A stretch of DNA of 64,000 nt. Source: Herbaspirillum robiniae (GTDB lineage Bacteria > Pseudomonadota > Gammaproteobacteria > Burkholderiales > Burkholderiaceae_D). The stretch lies in assembly GCF_002213415.1 (NCBI RefSeq), contig NZ_NJGU01000015.1:62001-126000 (forward strand), given 5' to 3'. Each line of letters opens with the position of its first letter. The first letter of the stretch is position 1. The translations under genes and the position numbers were made by a program. This document shows, piece by piece, positions 52,596 to 61,465 of this stretch. The notes under the pieces are model-generated. The model was given only the letters and a program-made list of their open reading frames with translations. It was not told where the DNA came from and made no database searches.

Positions 52596-54323
52596 ATGCG
52601 CGCCTCACGTTTTTTTATTTCCACCCTGAAAGAAGCTCCTTCTGACGCTGAAATCGTCAGCCACAAGCTGATGATGCGCTCGGGGATGATCAAGCGTCTT
52701 GGCGCCGGCATCTACACCTATATGCCGATGGGCCTGCGCGTGATCCGCAAGGTCGAGGCGATCGTGCGCGAGGAAATGAACCGCGCCGGCGCCATCGAGC
52801 TGCTGATGCCGGTGGTGCAGCCGGCCGAGCTGTGGCAGGAAACCGGCCGCTGGAACAAGATGGGCGCCGAGCTGATGCGCGTGAAGGATCGCCATGGCCG
52901 CGACTTCGCCATCCAGCCGACTTCCGAGGAAGTGGTGACCGACGTGGCCCGTACCGAGCTGCGCAGCTACAAGCAGCTGCCGGTGAACTTCTATCACATC
53001 CAGACCAAGTTCCGCGACGAGCGTCGCCCGCGCTTCGGCCTGATGCGCGGCCGCGAATTCACGATGAAGGACGCCTACTCCTTCGACCGCGACATGGACG
53101 GACTGAAGAAGTCCTACCAGGCGATGTATGACGCCTATGTGCGCATCTTCACCCGCTTCGGTCTGGAGTTCCGCGCCGTGGCCGCCGACAACGGCGCCAT
53201 CGGCGGTTCCGGTTCGCATGAGTTCCACGTGATCGCCGCCACCGGCGAAGACGCGCTGGTCTACTGCCCGACCTCCGACTACGCCGCCAACATGGAAGCG
53301 GCCGAAGCGCTGGCCATCGACAGCGCGCGCGGCGCCGCCAAGGAAGAACTGAAGAAGACTGCCACTCCCGGCAAAGCCAAGTGCGAGGCCGTGGCCGAAC
53401 TGCTGGGCCTGCCGCTGGCGCGTACCGTCAAGTCCATCGTGCTGGCGGTCGACAACGAAGATCCCGCCAAGAAGGAAATCTGGCTGCTGATGCTGCGCGG
53501 CGACCATGAACTGAACGAAGTGAAGGCCAGCAAGGTCCCGGGCCTGGGCACCTATCGCTTTGCCAACGAAGCCGAGATCGTCGAGTACTTCGGCACCCCG
53601 CCGGGCTACCTGGGCCCGATCGGCACCAGGAAGCCGGTCAAGGTGGTGGCCGACCGCACCGTGGCCAACATGGCCGACTTCGTCTGCGGCGCCAATGAAG
53701 CAGACTTCCACTACACCGGCGCCAACTGGGGCCGTGACCTGCCCGAGCCGCTGGTGGCCGACCTGCGCAACGTGGTCGAGGGCGACGCCTCGCCGGATGG
53801 CCGTGGCGTGCTGGCGATCCAGCGCGGCATCGAAGTGGGCCACGTGTTCCAGCTGGGCACCACCTATTCGGAGTCGATGAAGGCCACCTACCTGGATGAA
53901 GCCGGCAAGCCGCAGCCGCTGGTGATGGGCTGCTACGGCATCGGCGTGACCCGTATCCTGGGTGCGGCCATCGAGCAGAACTTCGACGAGCGCGGCATCA
54001 TCTGGCCGACCTCGATTGCGCCCTTCCAGGTGGTGCTGTGCCCGATGGGCTACGACCGCAGCGAAGCGGTCAAGACCGAGATCGACAAGCTGTACGCGCA
54101 GCTGACCGATGCCGGCGTGGACGTGGTGCTGGACGACCGCGGCGAGCGCCCGGGCGCGATGTTCGCCGACTGGGAGCTGATCGGCGTGCCGCACCGCATC
54201 GTGGTGGGCGACCGCGGCCTGAAGGACGGCAACGTCGAATACCAGGGCCGTCGCGATACCGAAGCGACCCAGGTGCCGCTGGCCGACGCGCTGTCCTTCA
54301 TCAAGGGCAAGCTGGCGGCCTGA
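52596..54323 (+). CDS. proS: ProS, prolyl-tRNA synthetase (bacterial type, with INS domain)
   Basis: 575-residue class II synthetase. Motif 1 region near residue 60 ([14 protein letters not shown]), motif 2 [17 protein letters not shown] near 138, the editing INS domain (about 220-400) and motif 3 [14 protein letters not shown] near 445 are present, and the anticodon-binding domain follows. ATG 52596 is the family start. TATAAC at 52561 may be a -10, but no -35 is seen in the 227-base gap to rppH. Charges tRNA-Pro, one species of which is encoded at 46599. Confidence 0.97.
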   Translation: MRASRFFISTLKEAPSDAEIVSHKLMMRSGMIKRLGAGIYTYMPMGLRVIRKVEAIVREEMNRAGAIELLMPVVQPAELWQETGRWNKMGAELMRVKDRHGRDFAIQPTSEEVVTDVARTELRSYKQLPVNFYHIQTKFRDERRPRFGLMRGREFTMKDAYSFDRDMDGLKKSYQAMYDAYVRIFTRFGLEFRAVAADNGAIGGSGSHEFHVIAATGEDALVYCPTSDYAANMEAAEALAIDSARGAAKEELKKTATPGKAKCEAVAELLGLPLARTVKSIVLAVDNEDPAKKEIWLLMLRGDHELNEVKASKVPGLGTYRFANEAEIVEYFGTPPGYLGPIGTRKPVKVVADRTVANMADFVCGANEADFHYTGANWGRDLPEPLVADLRNVVEGDASPDGRGVLAIQRGIEVGHVFQLGTTYSESMKATYLDEAGKPQPLVMGCYGIGVTRILGAAIEQNFDERGIIWPTSIAPFQVVLCPMGYDRSEAVKTEIDKLYAQLTDAGVDVVLDDRGERPGAMFADWELIGVPHRIVVGDRGLKDGNVEYQGRRDTEATQVPLADALSFIKGKLAA

Positions 54324-54366
54324 GGCTTCGACGCCGCACAACGACGCGGCGCCACGGGAGGACGAT

Positions 54367-54400
54367 AAAAAAGGCGGATGCCAATGGCATCCGCCTTTTT
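54367..54400. terminator. Terminator, proS / small secreted protein gene
   Basis: A-run, 10-bp perfect stem GGCGGATGCC/GGCATCCGCC with loop AAT, T-run; bidirectional between convergent genes. Confidence 0.92.
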
Positions 54401-54466
54401 CTTTTGCTCTCTGCTCTTCCTTGTTCTTTTGCAGGCCGTTCCGCTTGCAGCTTCCTGCTTTCCTGC

Positions 54467-54889
54467 TTACTGGCTGGACGTCGGCGTGCCCGGAACGATG
54501 GTCACGGTCTCGCGGTAGATGCCGCCGTCGCGCGCATTGCCGTCAGCCACGCCGCCACCGTTCATGCGCTTTTCGCAGTCGACGCGGTTGATCTGCGGCA
54601 GGCCTTCGCAGCGCTTCATGGCGTTTTCCTTCAGTTGCGCCTGGCCGGGGTCGGTCAGGTTGCCGCGGCCCGCTTCATACTTGGCGGCGCCGGCCTCGCG
54701 CAGGCAGGTGGCGCGATCCTGGTTGGAGCTGCCGTTGTTGCAGGCGGCGACCTCCTGCTTGTAGGTCGAGTTGTCCGCCTTGCCGGCCGCGAAGACATGC
54801 GAGGCGCCGCCCAGGGCGGCCAGGCCGATCACCAAGGCACAGGCCGAACGACCGATCTGGTGATGAAATTTGGGTTGCTGGTTTGCCAT
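54467..54889 (-). CDS. Small secreted protein of unknown function
   Basis: 140-residue protein with a signal peptide (hydrophobic core about residues 15-31, likely cleavage after VFAAG). The mature part has four Cys, two of them in AACNNGSSNQDRATCLREAG, and RCEGLPQINRVDCEKR; two disulfides are likely. I recognise no domain. The second ATG (54889) is preferred because AAAGGA is too close to the first (54895). The Cys-rich small frame upstream ends on this start. Confidence 0.75.
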   Translation of the reverse strand: MANQQPKFHHQIGRSACALVIGLAALGGASHVFAAGKADNSTYKQEVAACNNGSSNQDRATCLREAGAAKYEAGRGNLTDPGQAQLKENAMKRCEGLPQINRVDCEKRMNGGGVADGNARDGGIYRETVTIVPGTPTSSQ

Positions 54890-54891
54890 GG

Positions 54892-55089
54892 TCATTTCCT
54901 TTCTTGTGTGGATGCGCTTGCGGCAAGCTCATCGATGAATGACTGGTGATAGACACCCGTTTCCGCCGGCGGGTTCGCGCTTGCATCGGGGCAATCATTG
55001 CAGGATGTTTCGCGGTCGCAGCGACCGCAAACTGCCCGCAGGCACGCGCCGATGCAGGCCGCGCAGACACCACTGCAAAGTAGCCCCAT
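54892..55089 (-). CDS. Possible Cys-rich small protein (65 residues)
   Basis: Open frame whose TGA overlaps the ATG at 54895 (ATGA). It has eight Cys in the first 33 residues with repeated C-x2-C and C-x3-C spacing (CAACIGAC, CGRC, CNDC), as in small zinc- or iron-sulfur-binding proteins, then a soluble tail. No clear Shine-Dalgarno precedes ATG 55089, and no family is recognised. The Cys pattern and coupling are the only support. Confidence 0.4.
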   Translation of the reverse strand: MGLLCSGVCAACIGACLRAVCGRCDRETSCNDCPDASANPPAETGVYHQSFIDELAASASTQERK

Positions 55090-55231
55090 GGTAGGCGGCG
55101 CACGGCGGCGGCGCCATCAGAAAAGCGGACGATATCGGGTCGGACAAGCGGAATGCGCGCGCAGGAGAAACGCGCACGGGGGAGGGCGGGGAGGCAGGAT
55201 GGCGTCGCGTTGAAACATTCCGTCACAAAAC

Positions 55232-55262
55232 AAAAACGCCCGCATGCTGCGCGGGCGTTTTT
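55232..55262 (-). terminator. Terminator of the SWIB-protein gene
   Basis: Stem ACGCCCGC/GCGGGCGT with a 7-base loop, flanked by A- and T-runs; the minus-strand reading gives a T-run (TTTTTG then TTTT). Confidence 0.85.
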
Positions 55263-55297
55263 GTTTGCAAGACGCTTGCAAACCGCGGACGGCGAGA

Positions 55298-55780
55298 TCA
55301 GCTCAGGTGGGCCGAAATCAGCTTGGTCATTTCGAACATCGTGACCTGCTTCTTGCCGCCGAAGATGGCTTTGAGCTTGTCGTCGGCATCGATGTTGCGC
55401 TTGTTCTCGGTGTTTTGCAGCTTGTGCTTCTTGATGTATTCCCAGACCTTCTTGGTCACCTCGGTGCGCGGCAGCGGCTTGGAACCGACCACTTCGCCCA
55501 GGGCTGCCGACGGGGTCAGCGGCTTCATGAATGCGGCATTGGGAGTGCGCTTCGCGGCGGGCTTCTTGGCTGCCGGCTTGGCTGCGGTTTTTGCTGCGGC
55601 CTTCTTCGGTGCTGCTTTCGGAGCTGCCTTTGCTGCTGGCTTGGCCGCCGGCTTGGCGGCTGCCTTCGGGGCCGCCTTAGGCGCTGCAGCCTTGGCTGCG
55701 GGCTTCTTGGCTGCCGGTTTGGCGGCGGTTTTTGCTGCGGGCTTCTTTACTGCGGCTGCTGGTTTTTTTGCTGTGGCCAT
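55298..55780 (-). CDS. SWIB/MDM2-domain protein with histone H1-like tail
   Basis: 160-residue protein in two parts: an Ala/Lys/Pro-rich N-terminal tail (about residues 1-80, repeated AAKPAAKKPAAK units like histone H1 or bacterial AlgP) and a C-terminal SWIB domain (MKPLTPSAALGEVVG through MTKLISAHL). The tail probably binds DNA, making it a nucleoid-associated protein; SWIB domains occur with this tail in several Burkholderiales and Chlamydia. GGAG lies 10 bases before the ATG. The repeat units make the tail prone to length change. Confidence 0.87.
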   Translation of the reverse strand: MATAKKPAAAVKKPAAKTAAKPAAKKPAAKAAAPKAAPKAAAKPAAKPAAKAAPKAAPKKAAAKTAAKPAAKKPAAKRTPNAAFMKPLTPSAALGEVVGSKPLPRTEVTKKVWEYIKKHKLQNTENKRNIDADDKLKAIFGGKKQVTMFEMTKLISAHLS

Positions 55781-56157
55781 CTGAAAGACTCCTTCGACAA
55801 GGAATGGATTGGATGCGTCAATTACGCACCGCTAATAGTGGTGTGGATTGCGCGGCCACGCAAGTATTTTTTACGGGTTTTCGGCGCAAAAACACCGGGA
55901 AACAACGGGCCCGGCCGATTCGCCGACAAGCCGCGCCGGTAAAGGGATCGCGGCGGATGGCAGTGGACCGCGCAACAGCATTATTCGCACCATCGGCGGG
56001 CGTGATCCGGCGATGTAAACCGCGTGTTAATTTTTACAATTTCAGCGCCGTTTTCGTGCGTTCTCCAGGACGGAGAAAAGAGGCGGGAAGGAGAAGGGAG
56101 GGGCGCAAGAAAATCCGGCGGCGCTGCGGCCGCCGGACAGAGGGAAACCGGGGGATT
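55781..56157 (-). other. Upstream region of the SWIB gene
   Basis: 377 bases without a supported gene, between ffh (which ends here) and the SWIB gene. The half nearer SWIB is AT-richer and should hold its promoter; TTGCGT and ACTATT with an 18-base spacer on the minus strand are a weak candidate. A 5-base inverted repeat TGCGT-N5-ACGCA lies at 55814-55828 in the leader. Nothing else stands out. Confidence 0.4.
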
Positions 56158-57528
56158 TCAGCGCATGCCGCCGGGCAGCATGCCCTTCATGCCGCGCATC
56201 ATCTTCATCATGCCGCCGCCCTTGAGCTTCTTCATCATCGATTGCATCTGCTCGAACTGCGACAGCATGCGGTTGACTTCCTGCACCTGCACGCCGGCGC
56301 CGGCGGCGATGCGGCGCTTGCGGGCCGCCTTGATCAGCTCGGGCTTGGCGCGTTCGGCCGCGGTCATCGAATTGATGATGCCTTCCATGCGGCGCACGTT
56401 CTTCTCGGCCTGGTCCATGTTGGCGTTGCCGGCGGCGGCTTGCATCTGCGCCGGCAGCTTGTCCAGCAGGCCGGAGAGGCCGCCCATCTTCTTCATCTGC
56501 GACAGCTGCGCCTTGAAGTCGTTGAGGTCGAACTTGCCGCCGCCCTTGATCTTGTTGGCCAGGCCTTCGGCCGCGGCCATGTCCACGCCCTTGCGGGCTT
56601 CCTCGACCAGCGCCAGGATGTCGCCCATGCCCAGGATGCGGTTGGCCATGCGCGAGGGGTCGAAGGCTTCCAGGCCGTCCAGCTTCTCGGCCACGCCGGC
56701 GAACTTGATCGGCTTGCCGGTGATGTGGCGCACCGACAGCGCGGCGCCGCCGCGCGAGTCGCCGTCCAGCTTGGTCAGCACGATGCCGGTCAGCGGCAGG
56801 GCGTCGCTGAAGGCGCGGGCGGTGTTGATGGCATCCTGGCCGAGCATGGCGTCGACCACGAACAGGGTTTCGATCGGCTTGATGGCGCTGTGCACGGCGC
56901 GGATCTCGTCCATCATCTCCTGGTCGATACCCAGGCGGCCGGCGGTGTCGACGATCAGCACTTCGTGATGGTGCTTCTTGGCCCAGTCCAGCGCGGCCAG
57001 GGCGATGTCGACCGGCTTGTCGGTCGGCTGGCTGGGGAAGAAGTCGGCGCCGGCCTGGCCGGTCACGGTTTCCAGCTGGCCGATGGCGGCCGGGCGGTAG
57101 ACGTCGGCGGAGACGGTCAGCACTTTCTTTTTCTTGTTTTCGCGCAGGTACTTGGCCAGCTTGCCGACGGTGGTGGTTTTACCCGCGCCTTGCAGGCCGG
57201 CCATCAGGATGATCGCCGGCGGCTGGGTGGCGAAGTTGAGCTGCGAGGCCTCGGGGCCAAGGTCGGCGCCCATCAGGCTGGCCAGCTCGCGCTGCACCAC
57301 GCCCACCAGCGCCTGGCCCGGGGTCAGCGAGCCGATCACTTCTTCGCCGACCGCCTTTTCCTTGACCTTGGCGATGAACTCGCGCACGGCGGGCAGGGCG
57401 ACGTCGGCCTCCAGCAGCGCCAGGCGCACTTCGCGCAGCATCTCGGCGGTATTCGATTCGGTCAGGCGCGCCTCGCCGCGCATGGTTTTGACGACTTTGG
57501 CGAGGCGTTGGGTCAGGTTGTCTAGCAT
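56158..57528 (-). CDS. ffh: Ffh, signal recognition particle GTPase
   Basis: Binds 4.5S RNA and signal sequences, and with FtsY delivers membrane proteins to the translocon. The 456-residue product has the N domain, G domain (G1 GLQGAGKTTT near residue 106, DTAGRLG near 189, TKLDGDSRGG near 246) and Met-rich M domain ending MKMMRGMKGMLPGG. ATG 57528 begins the family sequence MLDNLTQRL. On the minus strand, TTAAAATG lies about 70 bases upstream, a possible -10. Divergent from the ABC importer operon. Confidence 0.97.
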   Translation of the reverse strand: MLDNLTQRLAKVVKTMRGEARLTESNTAEMLREVRLALLEADVALPAVREFIAKVKEKAVGEEVIGSLTPGQALVGVVQRELASLMGADLGPEASQLNFATQPPAIILMAGLQGAGKTTTVGKLAKYLRENKKKKVLTVSADVYRPAAIGQLETVTGQAGADFFPSQPTDKPVDIALAALDWAKKHHHEVLIVDTAGRLGIDQEMMDEIRAVHSAIKPIETLFVVDAMLGQDAINTARAFSDALPLTGIVLTKLDGDSRGGAALSVRHITGKPIKFAGVAEKLDGLEAFDPSRMANRILGMGDILALVEEARKGVDMAAAEGLANKIKGGGKFDLNDFKAQLSQMKKMGGLSGLLDKLPAQMQAAAGNANMDQAEKNVRRMEGIINSMTAAERAKPELIKAARKRRIAAGAGVQVQEVNRMLSQFEQMQSMMKKLKGGGMMKMMRGMKGMLPGGMR

Positions 57529-57819
57529 GGTGATGTCTGCAAATGAGTGAGGCCCGCGGCCTGAAAGCGGCGCGGGGCCGGGCAATCCCGCATTTTAACC
57601 GATCGGCCCGCCGCACTCGCGGCGGCGATGCTGTCCATATGGTGGTTGTAAGGGAAATTAACAGCTTGTACTGGGGCCTGACTTTGTGTATACATTTGGC
57701 CTGAATTTCCAAGCGCATCAAGAGCAAAAAGGCCCCGGTCCCGCCGGGCGCCCGACCATCGAGACCTGCCGGAGCGCACCGGCCAACGGAACAATAACGA
57801 GCACAAGAGGAGAACGGAA
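57529..57819. promoter_or_regulatory. ffh / ABC importer divergent region with TGTATACA site
   Basis: 291 bases. The 8-base palindrome TGTATACA lies at 57687-57694, about 125 bases before the binding-protein ATG. TGTATACA palindromes are typical operator cores for GntR-type regulators, but no regulator gene is adjacent. AGAGGAG before 57820 is the ribosome site of the importer operon. Confidence 0.4.
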
Positions 57820-58779
57820 ATGCAGAAGAAACTGATCGCACTGGCCCTGCTGGCGAGCGCCGGCTTTTCGGCAAGCAGCCAGGCCGCCGACGAGGTGATC
57901 CGCCTGGGCAACCTGAAATTCGCCCACTACGGCGCGGTGTCCTATATCAAGGAGATCGCCCCCAAGTGCGGCATCAAGGTCGATGAAAAGGTGTTCCCCA
58001 AGGGCCCCGACGTGATGCAGGGCATCCTGGCCGGTGAGCTCGACGTGGGCACCACCGCATCGGAGGCCGCCATCTCGGGCCGCGCCAACGGCGCGCCGAT
58101 CTACGTGGTGGCCGGTTTCGCCAAGGGCGGCGCGCGCCTGGTGGCGGGCAAGGATTCCGGCATCAAGTCGGTCAAGGACTTGAAGGGCAAGAAGGTCGGC
58201 GTCACCCGCGGCGGCATCCACGAGGTGCTGCTGGACGCCGAGCTGGGCCAGAACGGCCTGTCGGCCAAGGACGTGACCATCGTCTACCTGGCCTTCGCCG
58301 ACCTGAACCAGGCGCTCCTGGGCAAGAACATCGACGCCATGATGCAAAGCGAGCCGCAGTCCTCGCAGGCCATCAACAAGGGCTTCGGCGTGGAGGTGAT
58401 GAAGCCTTACGACACCCCGATCGGCGAACCCTACCGCACCATGGTGATGACCGAGAAGTTCTACAAGGAAAAGCGTCCGCTGGCCGAGAAATTCATGAAG
58501 TGCTTCCTGGAAGCCACCAAGACCTTCATGGACAAGCCGGAGACCGCCGAGAAGTACGTGCGTGAAGTGATCTTCAAGAACCAGATCACCAAGGAAGACT
58601 TCTACGACGCCATCGGCAACTCGCCTTATGCCTACAACATCACGGCCGAGCATATCCAGGTCACCACCGACACCATGGCCAAGTACGGCACCGGCAAGAT
58701 GGCCAAGCCGCCGGTGGCCAAGGATTGGGTGAAGCTGGACCTGCTCGATGATGCCAAGAAGAGCATGAACCTCAAGTAA
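57820..58779 (+). CDS. SsuA/NMT1-like substrate-binding protein
   Basis: 319-residue periplasmic binding protein with a signal peptide (core about residues 4-17, cleavage after SSQAA) and the NMT1/SsuA two-lobed fold (VGTTASEAAISGRANG near 77, LKGKKVGVTRGGIHEVL near 121). First gene of a three-gene importer operon with permease and ATPase. The ligand is unknown; the family takes nitrate, sulfonates, taurine, thiamin precursors or aromatics. Confidence 0.88.
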   Translation: MQKKLIALALLASAGFSASSQAADEVIRLGNLKFAHYGAVSYIKEIAPKCGIKVDEKVFPKGPDVMQGILAGELDVGTTASEAAISGRANGAPIYVVAGFAKGGARLVAGKDSGIKSVKDLKGKKVGVTRGGIHEVLLDAELGQNGLSAKDVTIVYLAFADLNQALLGKNIDAMMQSEPQSSQAINKGFGVEVMKPYDTPIGEPYRTMVMTEKFYKEKRPLAEKFMKCFLEATKTFMDKPETAEKYVREVIFKNQITKEDFYDAIGNSPYAYNITAEHIQVTTDTMAKYGTGKMAKPPVAKDWVKLDLLDDAKKSMNLK

Positions 58780-58789
58780 GGAAGGCGTC

Positions 58790-59614
58790 ATGGCAAAACA
58801 GAAGACGGGGGGCGTCCTGCAGGGACTGCTGGTGCCCCTGATCGTGATCGCGATCTGGGAAGGCGCTTCCCGGGCAGGCTGGATCAATCCGCAGATCCTG
58901 CCTTCGCCCTGGGCGGTGCTGCACAAGTGGTACGAGTACGCCACGCCGATGAAGCCCTACGACGCCGCCGCCGACGGCAGCTGGCTGGCCTGGGCCTTCT
59001 CGGGCGAGCTGGTGATGGACGCCATCGGCAGCCTGTACCGCGTGGTGGCGGGCTTCCTGATCGGCGCCGGCCTGGCGTTGCCGCTGGGTCTCTTGATGGG
59101 TTCCAGCCAGCGCATCTACGGCCTGATGAACCTGACCGTGCAGGTGATCCGCCCGATCCCGCCGATCGCCTACATCCCGCTGGCGATCCTGTGGTTCGGG
59201 CTGGGCAATCCGCCGGCCCTGTTCCTGATCTCGCTGGGCGCGTTCTTCCCGGTGCTGATGAACACCATCGCCGGCGTGCGCCAGGTCGACAGCATCTACC
59301 TGCGCGCGGCGCGCAACCTGGGCGCCAGCCAGAGCACGCTGTTCATGCGCGTGATGCTGCCGGCGGCCGTGCCCTACATCCTGTCGGGCGTGCGCATCGG
59401 CATCGGCACCGCCTTCATCGTGGTGATCGTGGCCGAGATGATCGCGGTCAGCAACGGCCTGGGTTTCCGCATCATGGAAGCGCGCGAGTATTTCTGGTCG
59501 GACAAGATCATCGCCGGCATGATCACCATCGGCCTCTTGGGCCTGGCGATCGACCTCGGCATGAGCCGCCTGAACAACTACATGCTGCGCTGGCACCGCG
59601 GGCTGGAGAACTGA
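58790..59614 (+). CDS. SsuC/TauC-like ABC permease
   Basis: 274-residue permease, six hydrophobic segments, EAA loop AARNLGASQSTLFMRVMLP near residue 173. ATG 58790 follows GGAAGG by four bases. Sits 10 bases after the binding-protein stop and one base before the ATPase gene. Confidence 0.91.
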   Translation: MAKQKTGGVLQGLLVPLIVIAIWEGASRAGWINPQILPSPWAVLHKWYEYATPMKPYDAAADGSWLAWAFSGELVMDAIGSLYRVVAGFLIGAGLALPLGLLMGSSQRIYGLMNLTVQVIRPIPPIAYIPLAILWFGLGNPPALFLISLGAFFPVLMNTIAGVRQVDSIYLRAARNLGASQSTLFMRVMLPAAVPYILSGVRIGIGTAFIVVIVAEMIAVSNGLGFRIMEAREYFWSDKIIAGMITIGLLGLAIDLGMSRLNNYMLRWHRGLEN

Positions 59615-59615
59615 C

Positions 59616-60425
59616 ATGAGCACCAACCATTCTTCGCCGCAGATCCGGATATCGGGCGTGAACAAGGTCTTCAAGACCGACGACCGCGAGGTCGTGGCCC
59701 TGAAGGACATCAACCTCGAGATCCCGGACGGCCAGTTCGTCTGCCTGCTCGGTCCCTCGGGCTGCGGCAAGTCGACCTTGCTCAACGCCATCGCCGGCTT
59801 TGCGCTGCCTTCTTCGGGCAGCATCACCACCGGCGGCAAGCTGGTGGAAGAGCCGGGGCCGGACCGCGGCATGGTGTTCCAGGAATACGCGCTGTTCCCC
59901 TGGATGACGGTGGAGCAGAACGTCGCCTTCGGCCTGGAGATCAAGGGCACGCCCAAGGCCGAGATCACCGCGCGCGTGACCCAGCTGCTGGACAAGCTGG
60001 GCCTGATCGACTTCCGCAGCCGCTTCCCCAAGGACCTGTCGGGCGGCATGCGCCAGCGGGTGGCGATCGCCCGCGTGCTGGCGCTGGACTCGCCCATCAT
60101 GCTGATGGACGAGCCCTTCGGCGCGCTCGATGCGCTGACCCGGCGCAACCTGCAGGATGAGCTGCTGCGCATCTGGGACGAGTTCAGGAAGACCATCGTC
60201 TTCGTCACCCACAGCATCGAGGAAGCCATCTACCTGGCCGACCGCATCGTGGTGATGACCTACCGCCCCGGCACCATCAAGCGCGACATGATGGTCAGCC
60301 TGCCGCGCCTGCGCGATCCGGCCGATCCCGAGTTCAACGCCCTGAAGCGCGAACTCGGCCAGCTGGTGATGGAGGAGCAGCAGCGCCATCACAACGCCGA
60401 GATGAAGGCGGCCGCGGTCGACTGA
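59616..60425 (+). CDS. SsuB/TauB-like ABC ATPase
   Basis: 269-residue ABC ATPase with Walker A GPSGCGKSTLL near residue 45, signature LSGGMRQRVAIARVL near 142 and Walker B IMLMDEPFGALD near 163. Completes the importer; a weaker GC-rich hairpin follows at 60446. Confidence 0.92.
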   Translation: MSTNHSSPQIRISGVNKVFKTDDREVVALKDINLEIPDGQFVCLLGPSGCGKSTLLNAIAGFALPSSGSITTGGKLVEEPGPDRGMVFQEYALFPWMTVEQNVAFGLEIKGTPKAEITARVTQLLDKLGLIDFRSRFPKDLSGGMRQRVAIARVLALDSPIMLMDEPFGALDALTRRNLQDELLRIWDEFRKTIVFVTHSIEEAIYLADRIVVMTYRPGTIKRDMMVSLPRLRDPADPEFNALKRELGQLVMEEQQRHHNAEMKAAAVD

Positions 60426-60445
60426 ACCCCGGCGCAGGCCCACGG

Positions 60446-60472
60446 ACACGGCAGGCTCGCCTGCCGTGTTTC
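60446..60472 (+). terminator. Likely terminator of the ABC importer operon
   Basis: Stem ACACGGCAGG/CCTGCCGTGT with loop CTCG, followed by only TTCGTTT, so termination may be partial. Confidence 0.55.
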
Positions 60473-60534
60473 GTTTGGGCGTGTAAAATGCGCCCCCGCC
60501 CGGCCGCCGGGCGGTCTTTGATTCCACGAATTCG

Positions 60535-60550
60535 CCTCTATATATAGAGG
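60535..60550. promoter_or_regulatory. 16-base perfect palindrome upstream of ccsA-like gene
   Basis: CCTCTATATATAGAGG is its own reverse complement. It is the only AT-rich spot in this 227-base gap and is followed at once by AGATG. It could be an operator; no regulator is known for it. Its right half (GAGG) also forms a Shine-Dalgarno before ATG 60553, whose frame is out of register with the real gene and is not taken as coding. Confidence 0.45.
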
Positions 60551-60652
60551 AGATGTTTTTCGCGTCGGCCGCGCGGGCTCATCGGCCGCGATCGCCGCCT
60601 GCAGGCGGGCCGCGCCGGTGGGACGTGGTCCGACATGGTGTAAACTTAGCCG

Positions 60653-61465
60653 ATGCAAACTTATTTCTTCATCCTGGCCGCGCTGCTCTACCTGGGCTGC
60701 GCCTTCATGCCTTCGGAGCGGCGCACGCCGATTTCCCTGGGCATCGTGCTCGGCTGGGTCCTGCACGGCGGGGCGCTGCTGTCGGACATGTTCGCCCCCG
60801 AGGCGCTGCGGGTCGGGTTTGCGGTGATGCTGTCGGCCACGCTGTGGATCTCGGTGGCCGCCTACTGGCTGGAGAACCGCAACTTCTCGCTCGACAGCAT
60901 GCGCGTGCTGGTGCTGCCGGTGGCCGCCGTGTCGGTGGTGCTGCCCAGCATCTTCCCCGGCAACATGATCGTCTTGGCGGGCAAGTCGGACTGGTTCCTG
61001 GCGCACATCGCCATCTCCATCCTGGCCTACAGCACGCTGACCATCGCCGCCTTCCACGCGGTGCTGATGGTGCTGCAGGAGTCGCGCCTGCATACGCGCC
61101 CGGGTCCGGCCGCGCAGACCGGCTGGTTCGCCATGGCGCTGGATCGCCTGCCGGCGCTGCTGACGATGGAAAAATTGCTGTTTCGCCTGATCGGCTTCGG
61201 TTTCGTCCTGTTGACGCTGACCGTGCTGTCGGGCGTTGTGTTCTCCGAGCAGTTGTTCGGCACGCCCTTCCGGTGGGACCACAAGACGGTCTTCACCATG
61301 CTGTCCTGGCTGCTGTTCGGCCTGCTCCTGGCCGGCCGCCGCTGGCAGGGGTGGCGGGGGCGCACCGCGCTGAGCTTCACGCTGGCCGGTTTCGCCATCC
61401 TTTTATTGGCTTATGTGGGCAGCCGGTTCGTGCTTGAAGTCGTGCTGCATCGGGTACTGACATGA
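60653..61465 (+). CDS. CcsA/YpjD-like cytochrome c assembly membrane protein
   Basis: 270-residue protein with about eight hydrophobic segments and the CcsA/ResC core: WFLAHIAISILAYSTLTIAA near residue 112 and the tryptophan/histidine stretch FRWDHKTVFTMLSWLLFG near 206. The YpjD-type proteins of this size lie next to ffh in many bacteria, as here. Heme handling is inferred from fold. TAAACT ends six bases before the ATG, with no Shine-Dalgarno, so the mRNA may be leaderless. Confidence 0.85.
   Translation: MQTYFFILAALLYLGCAFMPSERRTPISLGIVLGWVLHGGALLSDMFAPEALRVGFAVMLSATLWISVAAYWLENRNFSLDSMRVLVLPVAAVSVVLPSIFPGNMIVLAGKSDWFLAHIAISILAYSTLTIAAFHAVLMVLQESRLHTRPGPAAQTGWFAMALDRLPALLTMEKLLFRLIGFGFVLLTLTVLSGVVFSEQLFGTPFRWDHKTVFTMLSWLLFGLLLAGRRWQGWRGRTALSFTLAGFAILLLAYVGSRFVLEVVLHRVLT

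Noticed and set aside
60553-61437. Frame starting at an ATG with a strong GAGGAG Shine-Dalgarno, overlapping the ccsA-like gene
   Set aside because: The translation is Arg/Gly/Ala-rich without motifs and runs out of frame over a clear membrane protein gene. The GAGG is explained by the palindrome.
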